From the NCBI GenBank assembly GCA_037045435.1, contig JBAOID010000031.1:310001-374000 (forward strand): a DNA stretch of 64,000 nt. Reading direction: 5' to 3'. The translations under genes and the position numbers were made by a program. Positions 1-8,841 of this stretch are shown here, in pieces (the stretch's first letter is position 1; each line of letters opens with the position of its first letter). This stretch comes from CBDUEF01 sp018063485. Its GTDB lineage: Bacteria; Pseudomonadota; Alphaproteobacteria; Rhodobacterales; Rhodobacteraceae. The notes beneath the pieces are model-generated. The model saw only the letters and a program-made list of their open reading frames with translations, was not told where the DNA came from and ran no database searches.

Positions 1-1
1 C

Positions 2-475
2 ACGCTTTATCTGAAAACCCAATTTGGCCTGAATCTGCGGGCGATGGGGTTCAATCTGCTGTCGTTCTGGGGATTGGTCGTCACCTATCTGTTTTTTCAG
101 ATCCCGCTGATGATCCTGATCATCACCCCGGCGATTGACGGGCTGAAGCGCGAATGGCGGGAGGCCGCTTCGGTTCTGGGGGCCAGCGGCGCACAATACT
201 GGCGCATCGTGGCGCTGCCGATCCTGTTTCCCTCGCTCCTGGGAACCTTTGCGCTGCTCTTTGCCAATTCATTCGGGGCCATCGCCACCGCCTTTGCGCT
301 GACCGGTCCGCAATTGAACATCGTGCCGATCAAACTTTTTGCACAAATCCGCGGCGATGTGTTGGGCAATCCACATCTGGGCTATGCCTTGGCCTTTGGC
401 ATGATCGTGATCACCGGCGTCGCAAATTTCCTTTACATCTGGCTGCGCGCCCGCTCTGAACGGTGGCTGAAATGA
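2..475 (+). CDS. ABC transporter permease, PotB-like (5' end outside window)
   Basis: This is the C-terminal part of an inner-membrane permease; the reading frame is open from base 2, so the true start lies upstream. Visible hydrophobic segments alternate with a cytoplasmic loop near the middle (EAASVLGASGAQYWRIVALP), which is the EAA motif that docks on the ATPase in binding-protein-dependent importers. The next permease starts inside the stop codon (ATGA overlap at 472-475), so the two are translationally coupled. Together with the next two genes it forms a PotABC-type importer for an organic cation, ferric iron or a similar small solute. The substrate-binding protein is not in the window, so the substrate cannot be assigned. 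Confidence 0.85.
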   Translation, partial: TLYLKTQFGLNLRAMGFNLLSFWGLVVTYLFFQIPLMILIITPAIDGLKREWREAASVLGASGAQYWRIVALPILFPSLLGTFALLFANSFGAIATAFALTGPQLNIVPIKLFAQIRGDVLGNPHLGYALAFGMIVITGVANFLYIWLRARSERWLK

Positions 476-1254
476 CCCGTATCCTGTCTTGGGCCGCCCT
501 GATCTTCGGGCTGTTGTATTTCTTCCTGCCGCTTGCCGGGATGGTCGAGTTTTCGATGAAAATGCGGCGCGGGGTGTATTCCTTCGACGCCTATGCCAAG
601 GTGCTGGGCGATCCGCAATTTCAGGAAACCTTCGGCTATTCTGTGATCATGGCGCTGGCGACCATCGCCTTTGGCGTGCTGCTGGTGGTGCCAACCGCCT
701 ATCTGGTGCGCCTGAAACTGCCGCAAGCCCGGCCCTATATCGAATTCATCACGCTGCTGCCGCTGGTCATCCCGGCCATCGTGATCGTGTTCGGCTATAT
801 CCGCCTTTACAACACCTCAAGCTGGCTGCCGCTGACAGGCTCGCCGATGGGCACCAACCTGCTGTTGATGATGGGTTATTCCACCCTTGCACTGCCCTAT
901 ATGTACCGTGCCGTTGACACCGGCCTTCGCACCATTGATGTCGGCACCCTGACCGAGGCCGCGCAAAGCCTTGGGGCAAGCTGGTTCACGATCCTTGCCC
1001 GCATCATCTTGCCGAATGTGCTGGTTGCGGTACTGTCTGGCGCGTTCCTGACCTTCGCCATCGTCATCGGAGAATTCACCATGGCGGCGCTGCTGAACCG
1101 CCCTGCCTTTGGCCCCTACATGCAGCTTTTGGGCGCCAACCGCGCCTATGAACCGCCAGCCCTTGCCGCGATTGCCTTTGTGATCACCTGGGCCTGCATG
1201 GGGCTGATCCAGCTTGTCACCCGCTTTTCGAAACACACACGGGCGCAGAATTGA
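472..1254 (+). CDS. ABC transporter permease, PotC-like
   Basis: Second membrane subunit of the importer, about 260 residues with around six hydrophobic segments. The EAA loop (TEAAQSLGASWFTILARII) is visible in the second half. The ATG at 472 was chosen because it overlaps the upstream stop as ATGA; an in-frame GTG at 463 is a less likely alternative. Its own stop overlaps the ATPase start (TGATG). Family and role are well supported by length and the EAA motif; the transported substrate is unknown. Confidence 0.88.
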   Translation: MTRILSWAALIFGLLYFFLPLAGMVEFSMKMRRGVYSFDAYAKVLGDPQFQETFGYSVIMALATIAFGVLLVVPTAYLVRLKLPQARPYIEFITLLPLVIPAIVIVFGYIRLYNTSSWLPLTGSPMGTNLLLMMGYSTLALPYMYRAVDTGLRTIDVGTLTEAAQSLGASWFTILARIILPNVLVAVLSGAFLTFAIVIGEFTMAALLNRPAFGPYMQLLGANRAYEPPALAAIAFVITWACMGLIQLVTRFSKHTRAQN

Positions 1255-2312
1255 TGTCATATCTGGAAATCCGGCACCTTGAGAAATCCTTTGGCCCGAT
1301 GCGTGTGGTCAAGGATTTCAACCTGTCGATCGAAAAGGGCGAGTTCATCTCGCTGCTTGGCCCCTCGGGCTGTGGCAAGACCACGGTTTTGCGGATGGTG
1401 GCAGGATTTGAAACGCCATCGGGCGGCGCGATTGCCATTGATGGACATGATGTAACTGCACTGCGGCCCAACCAGCGCAATATCGGCATGGTGTTTCAAT
1501 CCTATGCGCTGTTTCCGAATCTGACCGTTGCGCAAAACGTCGGCTTTGGCCTGAAAGTCGCAGGCAAGTCGCGAGAGGCGATTGCCGCAACCGTGCAAGA
1601 AATGCTGGAGCTGATCGGCCTGCCTGCGCTTGGCAACCGCTTTCCATTCCAGCTTTCGGGCGGCCAACAACAGCGCGTGGCCCTTGCGCGCGCGCTGGCT
1701 GTGCGCCCGCGCGTGCTGCTTTTGGATGAGCCACTTTCGGCGCTTGATGCCAAGATCCGTGTCTCCTTGCGCGGTGAAATCCGTGAGATCCAGAAGCGCC
1801 TGGGCATCACCACCCTGTTCGTGACCCATGATCAGGAAGAGGCGCTGTCAATGTCGGACCGCGTGGTGGTGATGAATGGCGGCGTTGCTGAACAGGTCGG
1901 CGAGCCGTTCCGCATCTACAACCGCCCCAGCACCAAATTCGTGGCCGATTTCGTGGGCACTCTGAATACCTTCGACGCCGTGGTGCAAAACCCCGCCACC
2001 GGGGAGTTGTCCTTGGGCGGCACGACATTCAGGATTGGAGATGCCGTGAGTGCCACCAAGGGCCAGACCATCGGCCTGGCCATACGTCCCGAGGCGGTGC
2101 ATCTGTCCGCCGCCGAGGCGCGCAATGTCACCCTGCCCGCCACGATCACCGAAGTGCATTTCATGGGATCGGTGATCCGCATCAAGGCCGATACCGGCGG
2201 CAATCAAGTGTCGCTCGATACGTTCAACCGCCCAGATACACCGCCCCCGCCGGTGGGAGCAAAGGTAATCCTGAACATCGCCTCAAGCGATTTCATTCAA
2301 CTGGGCATGTAA
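1254..2312 (+). CDS. ABC transporter ATP-binding protein, PotA-like
   Basis: Energising subunit of the importer, 352 residues, typical of the PotA/FbpC/CysA group. Walker A (GPSGCGKTT) lies near residue 37, the Q-loop near GMVFQSYALFP, the signature as LSGGQQQRVALARAL, Walker B as VLLLDEPLSALD, and the H-loop as FVTHDQEEAL. The last 110 residues form a TOBE-type regulatory or substrate-sensing domain. The start at 1254 overlaps the preceding stop. It is the last gene of this operon; an unrelated regulator follows after 73 bases. Confidence 0.92.
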   Translation: MSYLEIRHLEKSFGPMRVVKDFNLSIEKGEFISLLGPSGCGKTTVLRMVAGFETPSGGAIAIDGHDVTALRPNQRNIGMVFQSYALFPNLTVAQNVGFGLKVAGKSREAIAATVQEMLELIGLPALGNRFPFQLSGGQQQRVALARALAVRPRVLLLDEPLSALDAKIRVSLRGEIREIQKRLGITTLFVTHDQEEALSMSDRVVVMNGGVAEQVGEPFRIYNRPSTKFVADFVGTLNTFDAVVQNPATGELSLGGTTFRIGDAVSATKGQTIGLAIRPEAVHLSAAEARNVTLPATITEVHFMGSVIRIKADTGGNQVSLDTFNRPDTPPPPVGAKVILNIASSDFIQLGM

Positions 2313-2352
2313 CCAAAGCCACGCTTGCCTTTACGAGATGAAATGCGCAATA

Positions 2353-2367
2353 GGTATCACAAATACC
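2353..2367. promoter_or_regulatory. Palindrome upstream of the Rrf2/NsrR-type gene, candidate operator
   Basis: GGTAT-CACAA-ATACC is a perfect 5+5 inverted repeat with a five-base spacer, ending 18 bases before the regulator start codon. Its position fits an autoregulatory operator of the NsrR-like protein, or a target of another dimeric regulator. The base content does not clearly match the published NsrR consensus, so the binding protein is inferred from position only. Confidence 0.35.
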
Positions 2368-2385
2368 AATTGATGCGGGCATAGC

Positions 2386-2820
2386 ATGCACCTGACCACA
2401 TTCACGGATTTCGGCCTGCGGATGCTGATGCGGATGGCGAGCGCCCCGGAGCGGGCGTTTTCAACCGCCGAACTGGCCAATGAATTTGACCTCTCCCGCC
2501 ATCATCTCAGCAAGATCATGCAGCGCTTGTCCCAGGGCGGGCTGATCATCACCCGACGCGGCGGCGGCGGCGGCGCCGTTCTGGCCCGCCCGGCGCAGGC
2601 GATCCGGCTGGGCGAGATTGTGCAACTGCTGGAACAGGGACAATTCCTGGTTGAATGCTTTGCCAGCAATGGCGGCAGTTGTTCCATCACCTCTCAATGC
2701 CGCCTGCGATCCCGCCTGCGTCGCGCCGAAGCCGCGTTTCTTGCCGATCTCAACGACTCCAGTCTGGCCGATATCGCCTTGCCGGGGGCCGTCTTGCCAG
2801 ATGTCTCCCTCCCGGGTTGA
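2386..2820 (+). CDS. nsrR: Rrf2-family iron-sulfur transcriptional regulator, NsrR-like (nitric oxide sensor)
   Basis: A 144-residue Rrf2 protein. The winged helix is at about residues 10-65, with a recognition helix around SRHHLSKIMQRL and a glycine-rich wing (RRGGGGGAVLARP). Three cysteines, C91, C99 and C105, match the NsrR cluster spacing, and Asp8 is present; an Asp at this place is the fourth cluster ligand in Streptomyces NsrR. Proteins of this type bind an Fe-S cluster that nitric oxide destroys, which lifts repression of NO-detoxifying genes. The nor operon begins about 570 bases downstream, which supports this reading over IscR or RirA. The last 25 residues are variable. Confidence 0.8.
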   Translation: MHLTTFTDFGLRMLMRMASAPERAFSTAELANEFDLSRHHLSKIMQRLSQGGLIITRRGGGGGAVLARPAQAIRLGEIVQLLEQGQFLVECFASNGGSCSITSQCRLRSRLRRAEAAFLADLNDSSLADIALPGAVLPDVSLPG

Positions 2821-2969
2821 GGTGTACCTCGCAAGGGTAGCGCGACCGCCTCATGGTATCCCGCCTTTCAAGGACAAGGCCGTGTGCCGACATGTCGCAC
2901 CCAAAGCGCTCGCCGATTCCAACCCGGTTTGCCCCCCGATCCCGGTCAGGGAATGCCGGTATGAGCGGG

Positions 2970-3209
2970 CTAAGTCTCGGCCTGTGCAATCAGGCTGCGC
3001 ACCCAGCGCGCGGCAGCCCAGGCGGCCGGAACGCCCAAGGGCAGCGACCAGAGCAGCGCCTTCACCGGTGAGATCGCAGGCAGCCCCAGGGACATTCCCA
3101 ATAAACCCAGCAAAAACAGATTGATCGCAACCGCCGAGGCCGCAAAGGGATAGAGCAGCACCCCCAATTGCCACAACGGCCGCGCGGGCTTGGACGGTTC
3201 AGTGCTCAT
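2970..3209 (-). CDS. Small membrane protein divergent from norC, unknown function
   Basis: A 79-residue protein with two hydrophobic segments, about residues 16-36 (LLYPFAASAVAINLFLLGLL) and 44-65, and a short charged tail. The ATG at 3209 is preceded at proper distance by GGAG; the in-frame GTG at 3218 sits directly on that ribosome site and is rejected. It diverges from norC across the intergenic region that carries the Fnr/NnrR-type box, so it may be part of the same nitric oxide regulon. Small nnrT-type proteins occur near nor genes in Rhodobacter, but I cannot show that this is one. Confidence 0.6.
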   Translation of the reverse strand: MSTEPSKPARPLWQLGVLLYPFAASAVAINLFLLGLLGMSLGLPAISPVKALLWSLPLGVPAAWAAARWVRSLIAQAET

Positions 3210-3308
3210 CGACGTCACTCCAGTTATGGGTGCCAGATGGGCGCGTCTCGCATTCCATTGGCACTGTTTTCACCGCGCCAGAGTTATCCGATATGTCAGC
3301 CTCGGCAT

Positions 3309-3349
3309 TTGACATTTGTTAAGTACCTCCTTACACCCGATCCTATAGG
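3309..3349 (+). promoter_or_regulatory. Fnr/NnrR-type box and -10 element of the nor operon
   Basis: TTGAC-ATTT-GTTAA at 3309-3322 differs by one base from a perfect Fnr/Dnr/NnrR half-site pair (TTGAC N4 GTCAA). TATAGG at 3344-3349 lies where the -10 hexamer would sit for a class II activated promoter, whose activator centre is at -41.5; this would place the transcript start near 3357, about 30 bases before norC. In related bacteria nor operons are activated by NnrR or Nnr in response to nitric oxide. Confidence 0.65.
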
Positions 3350-3386
3350 TTAACCACCTGAAACCGCTCATGGAAGGACCGGCGCG

Positions 3387-3839
3387 ATGCGCGAAGTCAT
3401 GACCAAGAGCATGGCCCGCAATATTTTCTATGGCGGATCCTTGTTCTTTATACTCATCTTTATAGGTCTGGCTTGGAACAGCCATAACTATGTCGTAAAC
3501 ACCTCAACCGCCGACGCGCCTCTCACTGACAGCGTCGTCGCCGGCAAGCATATCTGGGAGATCAAAGGCTGCATCGACTGTCATACCATTCTTGGTGAGG
3601 GTGCCTATTTCGCCCCCGAACTTGGCAATGTGATGAAGCGTTGGGGCGTTCAAGACGATCCTCAAGGTGCGTTTGACGCCCTGAAGGGCTGGATGGATGC
3701 AATGCCCACCGGCATCGAAGGGCGCCGCCAGATGCCGCAATTCAACCTTTCCGACGAAGACTATCGCAACCTTGCCGATTTCCTGCTGTGGACCAACAAG
3801 ATCCGCACACAGAATTGGCCACCGAATGATGCGGGTTGA
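3387..3839 (+). CDS. norC: Nitric oxide reductase cytochrome c subunit
   Basis: The membrane-anchored c-type cytochrome of cNOR, which passes electrons from periplasmic donors to NorB. It has 150 residues, the normal NorC length. An N-terminal anchor spans about residues 13-31. The periplasmic domain carries the haem c motif CIDCH near residue 62, with a later Met (RRQMPQFNLSDEDY) as candidate axial ligand. AAGGA lies 8 bases before the ATG. First gene of norCBQDEF. Confidence 0.96.
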   Translation: MREVMTKSMARNIFYGGSLFFILIFIGLAWNSHNYVVNTSTADAPLTDSVVAGKHIWEIKGCIDCHTILGEGAYFAPELGNVMKRWGVQDDPQGAFDALKGWMDAMPTGIEGRRQMPQFNLSDEDYRNLADFLLWTNKIRTQNWPPNDAG

Positions 3840-3850
3840 AGGGGAAAACC

Positions 3851-5248
3851 ATGAAATATCAAACACAAAAAATCGCACTAGCCTATTTCAGCGTTGCCAT
3901 GGCGCTGTTTGCGGTGCAGGTCAGCATCGGGCTGATCATGGGTTGGGTCTATGTCGCCCCGAACTTCCTGTCCGAAATCATGCCCTTCAACATCCTTCGC
4001 ATGCTGCACACAAACAGCCTGATCGTCTGGCTGCTTCTGGGCTTTTTCGGCGCCGCCTATTTCCTGATACCCGAGGAATCCGAGCGCGAAATCTACTCGC
4101 CCAAACTGGCCTATCTGCAATTGGCGATCCTTGTTCTGGGCACCGTCGGGGTGGTTGTCACCTATTCCTTCAACCTGTTTGAAGGCAATTTCCTGCTGGG
4201 AAAGGAAGGCCGCGAGTTCCTTGAACAGCCAAAATGGGTCAAAGTCGGCATTGTCGTCGCCGCCCTGATCTTTCTTTACAACGTCACGATGACGGTGCTT
4301 GCCGGCAAGAAAACCGCCATCACCAACATCCTTTTGTTGGGGTTGTGGGGGCTGGCGCTGCTGTTCCTCTTTGCCTTTTACAACCCTGGCAACCTTGCGC
4401 TCGACAAGCAGTATTGGTGGTTCGTTGTCCACCTTTGGGTTGAAGGCGTGTGGGAACTGATCATGGCTGCGATCTTGGCCTATCTGATGCTGAAACTCAC
4501 CGGAGTTGACCGCGAGATCGTTGAGAAATGGCTTTATGTCATCGTTGCGTCGGCGCTATTTTCGGGCATCCTCGGGACCGGGCACCATTACTTCTGGATC
4601 GGACTGCCGGGATATTGGCAGTGGATCGGCTCGATCTTCTCCAGCCTTGAAATCGTGCCGTTCTTTGCGATGATGTCCTTCGCCTTCATCATGGTGTGGA
4701 AAGGTCGTCGCGATCACCCGAACAAGGCGGCGTTGCTGTGGAGCCTTGGCTGCGCAGTGCTGGCCTTCTTTGGCGCGGGCGTCTGGGGTTTTCTGCACAC
4801 GCTGCACGGGGTCAATTACTACACCCACGGCACCCAGATCACCGCAGCCCATGGTCACCTTGCTTTCTACGGGGCCTATGTCTGCGTCAATCTGGCAATC
4901 ATCACCTATGCCATGCCGATCCTGCGCAAGCGTGATCCGTTCAACCAGGTGCTGAACATGGCGTCGTTCTGGTTGATGTCTTCGGGCATGGTGTTCATGA
5001 CCGTGACGTTGACATTTGCCGGTGCACTGCAAACCCATCTGCAACGCGTGAATGGTGAGGCCTATATGGATGTGCAGGATCAGCTTTGGCTGTTCTACGC
5101 CATGCGCTTTGGCTCGGGCGTGGCGGTGGTGTTGGGGGCGATCCTGTTCATCTACTCGGTCATGGTGCCGCGCCGCGAATTCGTGACACCCGGCCCGCTG
5201 GAGCGTGACCGTATCGAGCATGACCCCGACCATGTGGCTGCGAAGTGA
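3851..5248 (+). CDS. norB: Nitric oxide reductase catalytic subunit (haem b/b3, non-haem iron)
   Basis: The integral membrane subunit that reduces two NO to N2O. It has 465 residues and about 12 membrane spans, as in Paracoccus NorB. Histidine-bearing helices expected for haem b, haem b3 and Fe-B ligation are visible: VVHLWVEGVWELIMAA, GTGHHYFWIG and AAHGHLAFYGAY. The conserved glutamates of the VEGVWE segment are present. The ATG at 3851 has an AAGGGG ribosome site 5 bases away; an in-frame TTG at 3836 is not needed. The stop overlaps the norQ start (TGATG). Confidence 0.97.
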   Translation: MKYQTQKIALAYFSVAMALFAVQVSIGLIMGWVYVAPNFLSEIMPFNILRMLHTNSLIVWLLLGFFGAAYFLIPEESEREIYSPKLAYLQLAILVLGTVGVVVTYSFNLFEGNFLLGKEGREFLEQPKWVKVGIVVAALIFLYNVTMTVLAGKKTAITNILLLGLWGLALLFLFAFYNPGNLALDKQYWWFVVHLWVEGVWELIMAAILAYLMLKLTGVDREIVEKWLYVIVASALFSGILGTGHHYFWIGLPGYWQWIGSIFSSLEIVPFFAMMSFAFIMVWKGRRDHPNKAALLWSLGCAVLAFFGAGVWGFLHTLHGVNYYTHGTQITAAHGHLAFYGAYVCVNLAIITYAMPILRKRDPFNQVLNMASFWLMSSGMVFMTVTLTFAGALQTHLQRVNGEAYMDVQDQLWLFYAMRFGSGVAVVLGAILFIYSVMVPRREFVTPGPLERDRIEHDPDHVAAK

Positions 5249-6061
5249 TGCAGATGGATGGTTCCAAAAACCTGAAGGGGGGGGCTGCGGCCCCCTTCTA
5301 CCTGCCGCAGGGCGATGAATGCACAGTGTTCCGCGCCGCCTATGACAACCGCCTGCCGGTGCTGCTCAAAGGCCCCACCGGCTGCGGCAAGACCCGTTTT
5401 GTTGCCCATATGGCGGCCGAACTGGGCCGCCCGCTCTATACCGTCGCCTGCCATGATGACCTTTCCGCCGCCGACCTGATCGGCCGTTACCTCTTGAAAG
5501 GCGGCGAGACGATCTGGGTCGATGGCCCCCTTACCCGCGCCGTGCGCGAGGGCGCGATCTGCTATCTTGACGAGGTGGTCGAGGCCCGCAAGGATGTGAC
5601 CGTGGTGCTGCACCCGCTTACCGACGATCGCCGCATCCTGCCGATCGACCGCACTTCCGAAGAGCTGCAGGCAGCCCCCGGTTTCATGCTGGTCGCCTCC
5701 TATAACCCCGGCTATCAGAATATCCTGAAAACCCTGAAACCTTCGACCCGGCAGCGCTTCATCAGCCTTGAGTTCGGCTTTCCACCGCCTTCGCAGGAAA
5801 TCCCGGTCGTGGCCCATGAAATCGGGCCTGTCCGAAGACCGGGTGCAGCCCCTTGTGCGACTTGCCAACAAGCTGCGCGCGATGAAGGGGCAGGATCTGG
5901 AGGAAGGCGTTTCTACCCGTCTGGTGATCTACGCCGCCACCCTGATCGCCCAAGGCATGTCTACCGACCGCGCCATCCTTGCCGCTATGATCGAACCGCT
6001 GACCGATGATCCCGACACCAAACGCGGGTTGCTCGATCTCGTCGCCGCAGTTTTCGGCTAA
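5248..6061 (+). pseudogene. norQ: norQ, MoxR-type AAA+ ATPase; broken by one extra base as assembled
   Basis: NorQ is the AAA+ chaperone that, with NorD, is needed to activate nitric oxide reductase, probably by inserting the non-haem iron. Walker A (GPTGCGKTR) is near residue 40 and Walker B (ICYLDEVVEA) near residue 108. The frame is intact to about base 5818, where an A run reads AAA instead of AA. Removing one A restores HESGLSEDRV and an unbroken C-terminus to 6061, giving about 270 residues, the normal length. The protein is conserved on both sides, so a sequencing or assembly error is more likely than real loss. It lies between intact norB and norD. Confidence 0.9.
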
Positions 6062-6064
6062 GTC

Positions 6065-8017
6065 ATGGCCACGCTCGACCTCGAACCCTGGGAGCCCGAA
6101 GAGACCATTGGCAAGCTCTGGCACGCCTATGCCAGCAGGCTTGATCCCAGCCCGAGCCATGATGCCGCCCGCGTTGATCTGGCTGAGATCGGTGGGCGGC
6201 TTGCGGTGCTGTTTCGCGGCCTTGGCGGCAGCCCGACGGTTGAACTCAGATCCATCAGCGACGAGATTTCCAACCACCGCCTGTCGCTGCGCCGCTTTCT
6301 TGGTTCATCCTCTGAATCCACTCCCCGCGCCCTGTTTGATGGCGAGACGCTGCGCTTGCCGCACTCACTCGCCCTCTTCCCCGCGCGCGAGGCCAACGCC
6401 GGGCTTTATATCTGGCTCGCCGCCTCCGCCGCCCACGCACCTGCGCATGACCCGCAGTTTGATCCGCTCTGCGCCGATCTGGCCAGCCTGCACGCCGCCG
6501 TTGTGATGACCGCCCGCACCTTGGCCGAGGCCCCCGGCCTGCGCGCGCTTTACGCTGATCTCAGCCAAGCCACCCTCGCCACCCGCCAAACCGCCCTGCT
6601 GCCAGAGGCAGAGGCCACGGTTGAGGCGTGCATCCGCGCGCTTTTGGGCTCAACCGCCCCGCTTTCGCCCAAAGCCGCCCGCATGTTCACTTCCCTGCAT
6701 TCCGGCGATTTTTCCGCCTACGTCGTCCCGCGCCGCTACCGCCCGTTCCGCCCGGTCGCGCTTTGGCCCGACCTGCGCGCCACCGGGTCTTCGCACAACA
6801 CCGCCGTTGAAACCCGCGCCACCGAAGGCACTCCCGAGGAGGGCGAAGGCAGCAAAACCCACCGCGCCAAACGCCGCGCCGCCGATCAGGTTGACCGCAA
6901 CGACAGCTTCATCTTGCATAAGTTCGAGGCGCTGTTGTCTTGGGCGGAGTTTCTCAATCTCAACCGCCGGGTCGAGGATGACGACACCGACGACGCCAAG
7001 AAGGCCGCCGAGGATGTTGATGAAATCAACCTCGGCCAGATTTCCAAGGCCCCGGCCACCCGATTGAAACTCCACCTTGATCTCGCCCCCGAAGACGTTG
7101 ATCGCGAAGCGCTTTCCGGCGTGCAGACCTATCCCGAATGGGATGTGCGCACCGGTGCCTATCTGCCGCATCATGTCCGGGTGCTGACCTCTGATATCGC
7201 CCCCGCCGACAGTATCCCGTTCGAGGCCGACCCACGCGCCGCCGCGCGCATCCGTGCCGTCAAACGTCAGTTCGAAGCGTTGCGCCCCGCCCGCATCTCG
7301 ACCTCGGGTCACCCTGACGGTGACGAGTTGGACACCGACCGCGCGGTGCGCGCGCAGGTCGATTTCCTCGCCACCGGTCAGGGTGACGACCGCATCTGGC
7401 GGCAAACCCGACCGCAAAAGCGCGATCTTGCGGTGTCGATCCTGCTCGATGTGTCGCGCTCCACCGAATCCGCTGTCCCCGGCCACGGTCACGCGGGGCG
7501 TTCGGTGATCGACATCGAACGCGAAGCGCTGGCCGCCCTCTCATGGGGCCTTTCAGCTTGTGGAGATGATTTCGCCATTCACGCCTTTTCCAGCCTCAAA
7601 CGCGACCGCGTTTATATCCAATGCGCCAAACGCTTTGGCGAGCCGATGTCGCAAACCGTCGAGCAGCGCATTGCGGCCCTCAAACCCGGCTTTTATACCC
7701 GTCTTGGTGCCGCCATCCGCCACGCGAGCGTGGGTCTTTCCGAACAGGCCCGCAAGCGCCGCCTCTTGCTGGTCATCACCGACGGCAAGCCCAACGATCT
7801 GGATCATTACGAAGGCCGCCACGGTATCGAAGATAGCCACAAGGCGGTTCAAGAGGCCCGCCGCATGGGCCACGCGGTGTTCGGCATCACGGTAGACCGC
7901 GACGGCAAAAGCTGGTTTCCCCGCATATTCGGCCAAGGTGGTTTCGCATTGATCCCCCACCCCGAAAAGCTGACCCAGGCCCTGCCCGAGATTTACCGCC
8001 AACTGGTGGGCGCATGA
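6065..8017 (+). CDS. norD: Nitric oxide reductase activation protein NorD (von Willebrand A domain)
   Basis: A 650-residue cytoplasmic protein of the NorD/CbbO type. The first two thirds are poorly conserved and alanine-rich. The C-terminal VWA domain begins near residue 455 and shows the metal-ion site DVSRSTES (DxSxS), a Thr-containing loop and VITDGKPNDLDHYEG. It partners the NorQ ATPase as a MoxR-VWA pair that matures NorCB. It starts 3 bases after norQ and its stop overlaps norE (ATGA). Confidence 0.93.
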   Translation: MATLDLEPWEPEETIGKLWHAYASRLDPSPSHDAARVDLAEIGGRLAVLFRGLGGSPTVELRSISDEISNHRLSLRRFLGSSSESTPRALFDGETLRLPHSLALFPAREANAGLYIWLAASAAHAPAHDPQFDPLCADLASLHAAVVMTARTLAEAPGLRALYADLSQATLATRQTALLPEAEATVEACIRALLGSTAPLSPKAARMFTSLHSGDFSAYVVPRRYRPFRPVALWPDLRATGSSHNTAVETRATEGTPEEGEGSKTHRAKRRAADQVDRNDSFILHKFEALLSWAEFLNLNRRVEDDDTDDAKKAAEDVDEINLGQISKAPATRLKLHLDLAPEDVDREALSGVQTYPEWDVRTGAYLPHHVRVLTSDIAPADSIPFEADPRAAARIRAVKRQFEALRPARISTSGHPDGDELDTDRAVRAQVDFLATGQGDDRIWRQTRPQKRDLAVSILLDVSRSTESAVPGHGHAGRSVIDIEREALAALSWGLSACGDDFAIHAFSSLKRDRVYIQCAKRFGEPMSQTVEQRIAALKPGFYTRLGAAIRHASVGLSEQARKRRLLLVITDGKPNDLDHYEGRHGIEDSHKAVQEARRMGHAVFGITVDRDGKSWFPRIFGQGGFALIPHPEKLTQALPEIYRQLVGA

Positions 8018-8571
8018 GCGATATTGACCAACCCTCGGCCTTTGATGATCTGCCCGGCGATCTGATGATGTGGGTCTTGATCGTGTCGGAACTGCTGGTC
8101 TTTGGCGCCGGGCTTGCCGCCTTTCTGGCGGTGCGCATCACCGATCCTGCGGGCTTTGCCGAGGCGCAAACCCACTTGCACCGCGCTGCCGCAGGGGTCA
8201 ACACGCTGGTTCTGGTCACCTCGGGTTGGCTGGCAGCCCTGTCCCATCGCGCCTCCCTCGCCGGCCAAATCCGCCGCACCCGCCTTCTGCTCTTGGGTGC
8301 CGCGGCCCTGGGTGGCGTTTTTCTTGCCATCAAATTCCACGAATACGCCGATGCCGCAGCGCAGGGGTTCAGCACCGAGTCCGGGGCGTTCTTCACCTTC
8401 TACTACCTGCTGACCGGCTTTCATGCCGCCCATGTCGCGGCGGGAATGCTGCTGTTTGGCCTGATTGCCTTTCGCCCCAACCCGCGCTCGGTGCAAGCCG
8501 TGACGATGTTCTGGCATATGGTCGATCTGGTCTGGGTGCTGCTGTTCCCGGTCATTTACCTGTTGAGATGA
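8014..8571 (+). CDS. norE: NorE, haem-copper oxidase subunit III family protein
   Basis: A 185-residue membrane protein with about five spans, related to cytochrome oxidase subunit III. Typical family segments are seen: SELLVFGAGLAAFLAVR, KFHEYADAAAQG and a C-terminal FWHMVDLVWVLLFPVIYL. NorE is not part of the catalytic NorCB pair but is co-expressed and improves NO reductase activity in Paracoccus and Rhodobacter. It overlaps norD by 4 bases and norF by 4 bases. Confidence 0.92.
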   Translation: MSDIDQPSAFDDLPGDLMMWVLIVSELLVFGAGLAAFLAVRITDPAGFAEAQTHLHRAAAGVNTLVLVTSGWLAALSHRASLAGQIRRTRLLLLGAAALGGVFLAIKFHEYADAAAQGFSTESGAFFTFYYLLTGFHAAHVAAGMLLFGLIAFRPNPRSVQAVTMFWHMVDLVWVLLFPVIYLLR

Positions 8572-8828
8572 GTATGGAAACCCGCGCCTGGATCGCCCTT
8601 CTGGCTCTTTCGGCCATCACCACCACGCTGGCGGTGGTGCAACCCGCCCTGACGGGATGGGCCATTGCGGCCAGTAGTTCGCTGCTGCTGGTGCTGGCCT
8701 GGCTGAAGGCCCGCGTCATCCTTGCGCGCTATCTGGGGCTTGCCGCAGCACCCGACTGGCTGCGCGGCTTCAATCTGGTGCTGGCGCTATATGCCATCCT
8801 CTTGCTGGCACTGACCCTTGCGGCCTAG
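8568..8828 (+). CDS. norF: NorF, small membrane protein of the nor operon
   Basis: An 86-residue, strongly hydrophobic protein with about three spans and a central LAWLKARVILARYLGL segment that is typical of NorF/cytochrome oxidase subunit IV-like proteins. Position after norE and the ATGA overlap at 8568-8571 give the assignment; an in-frame ATG at 8574 is also possible. Its exact role is unknown, though loss affects NO reductase in related bacteria. Last gene of the operon; the palindromic repeat follows 13 bases later and may end transcription. Confidence 0.85.
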   Translation: MSMETRAWIALLALSAITTTLAVVQPALTGWAIAASSSLLLVLAWLKARVILARYLGLAAAPDWLRGFNLVLALYAILLLALTLAA

Positions 8829-8841
8829 AGCCTCGGTCTAT

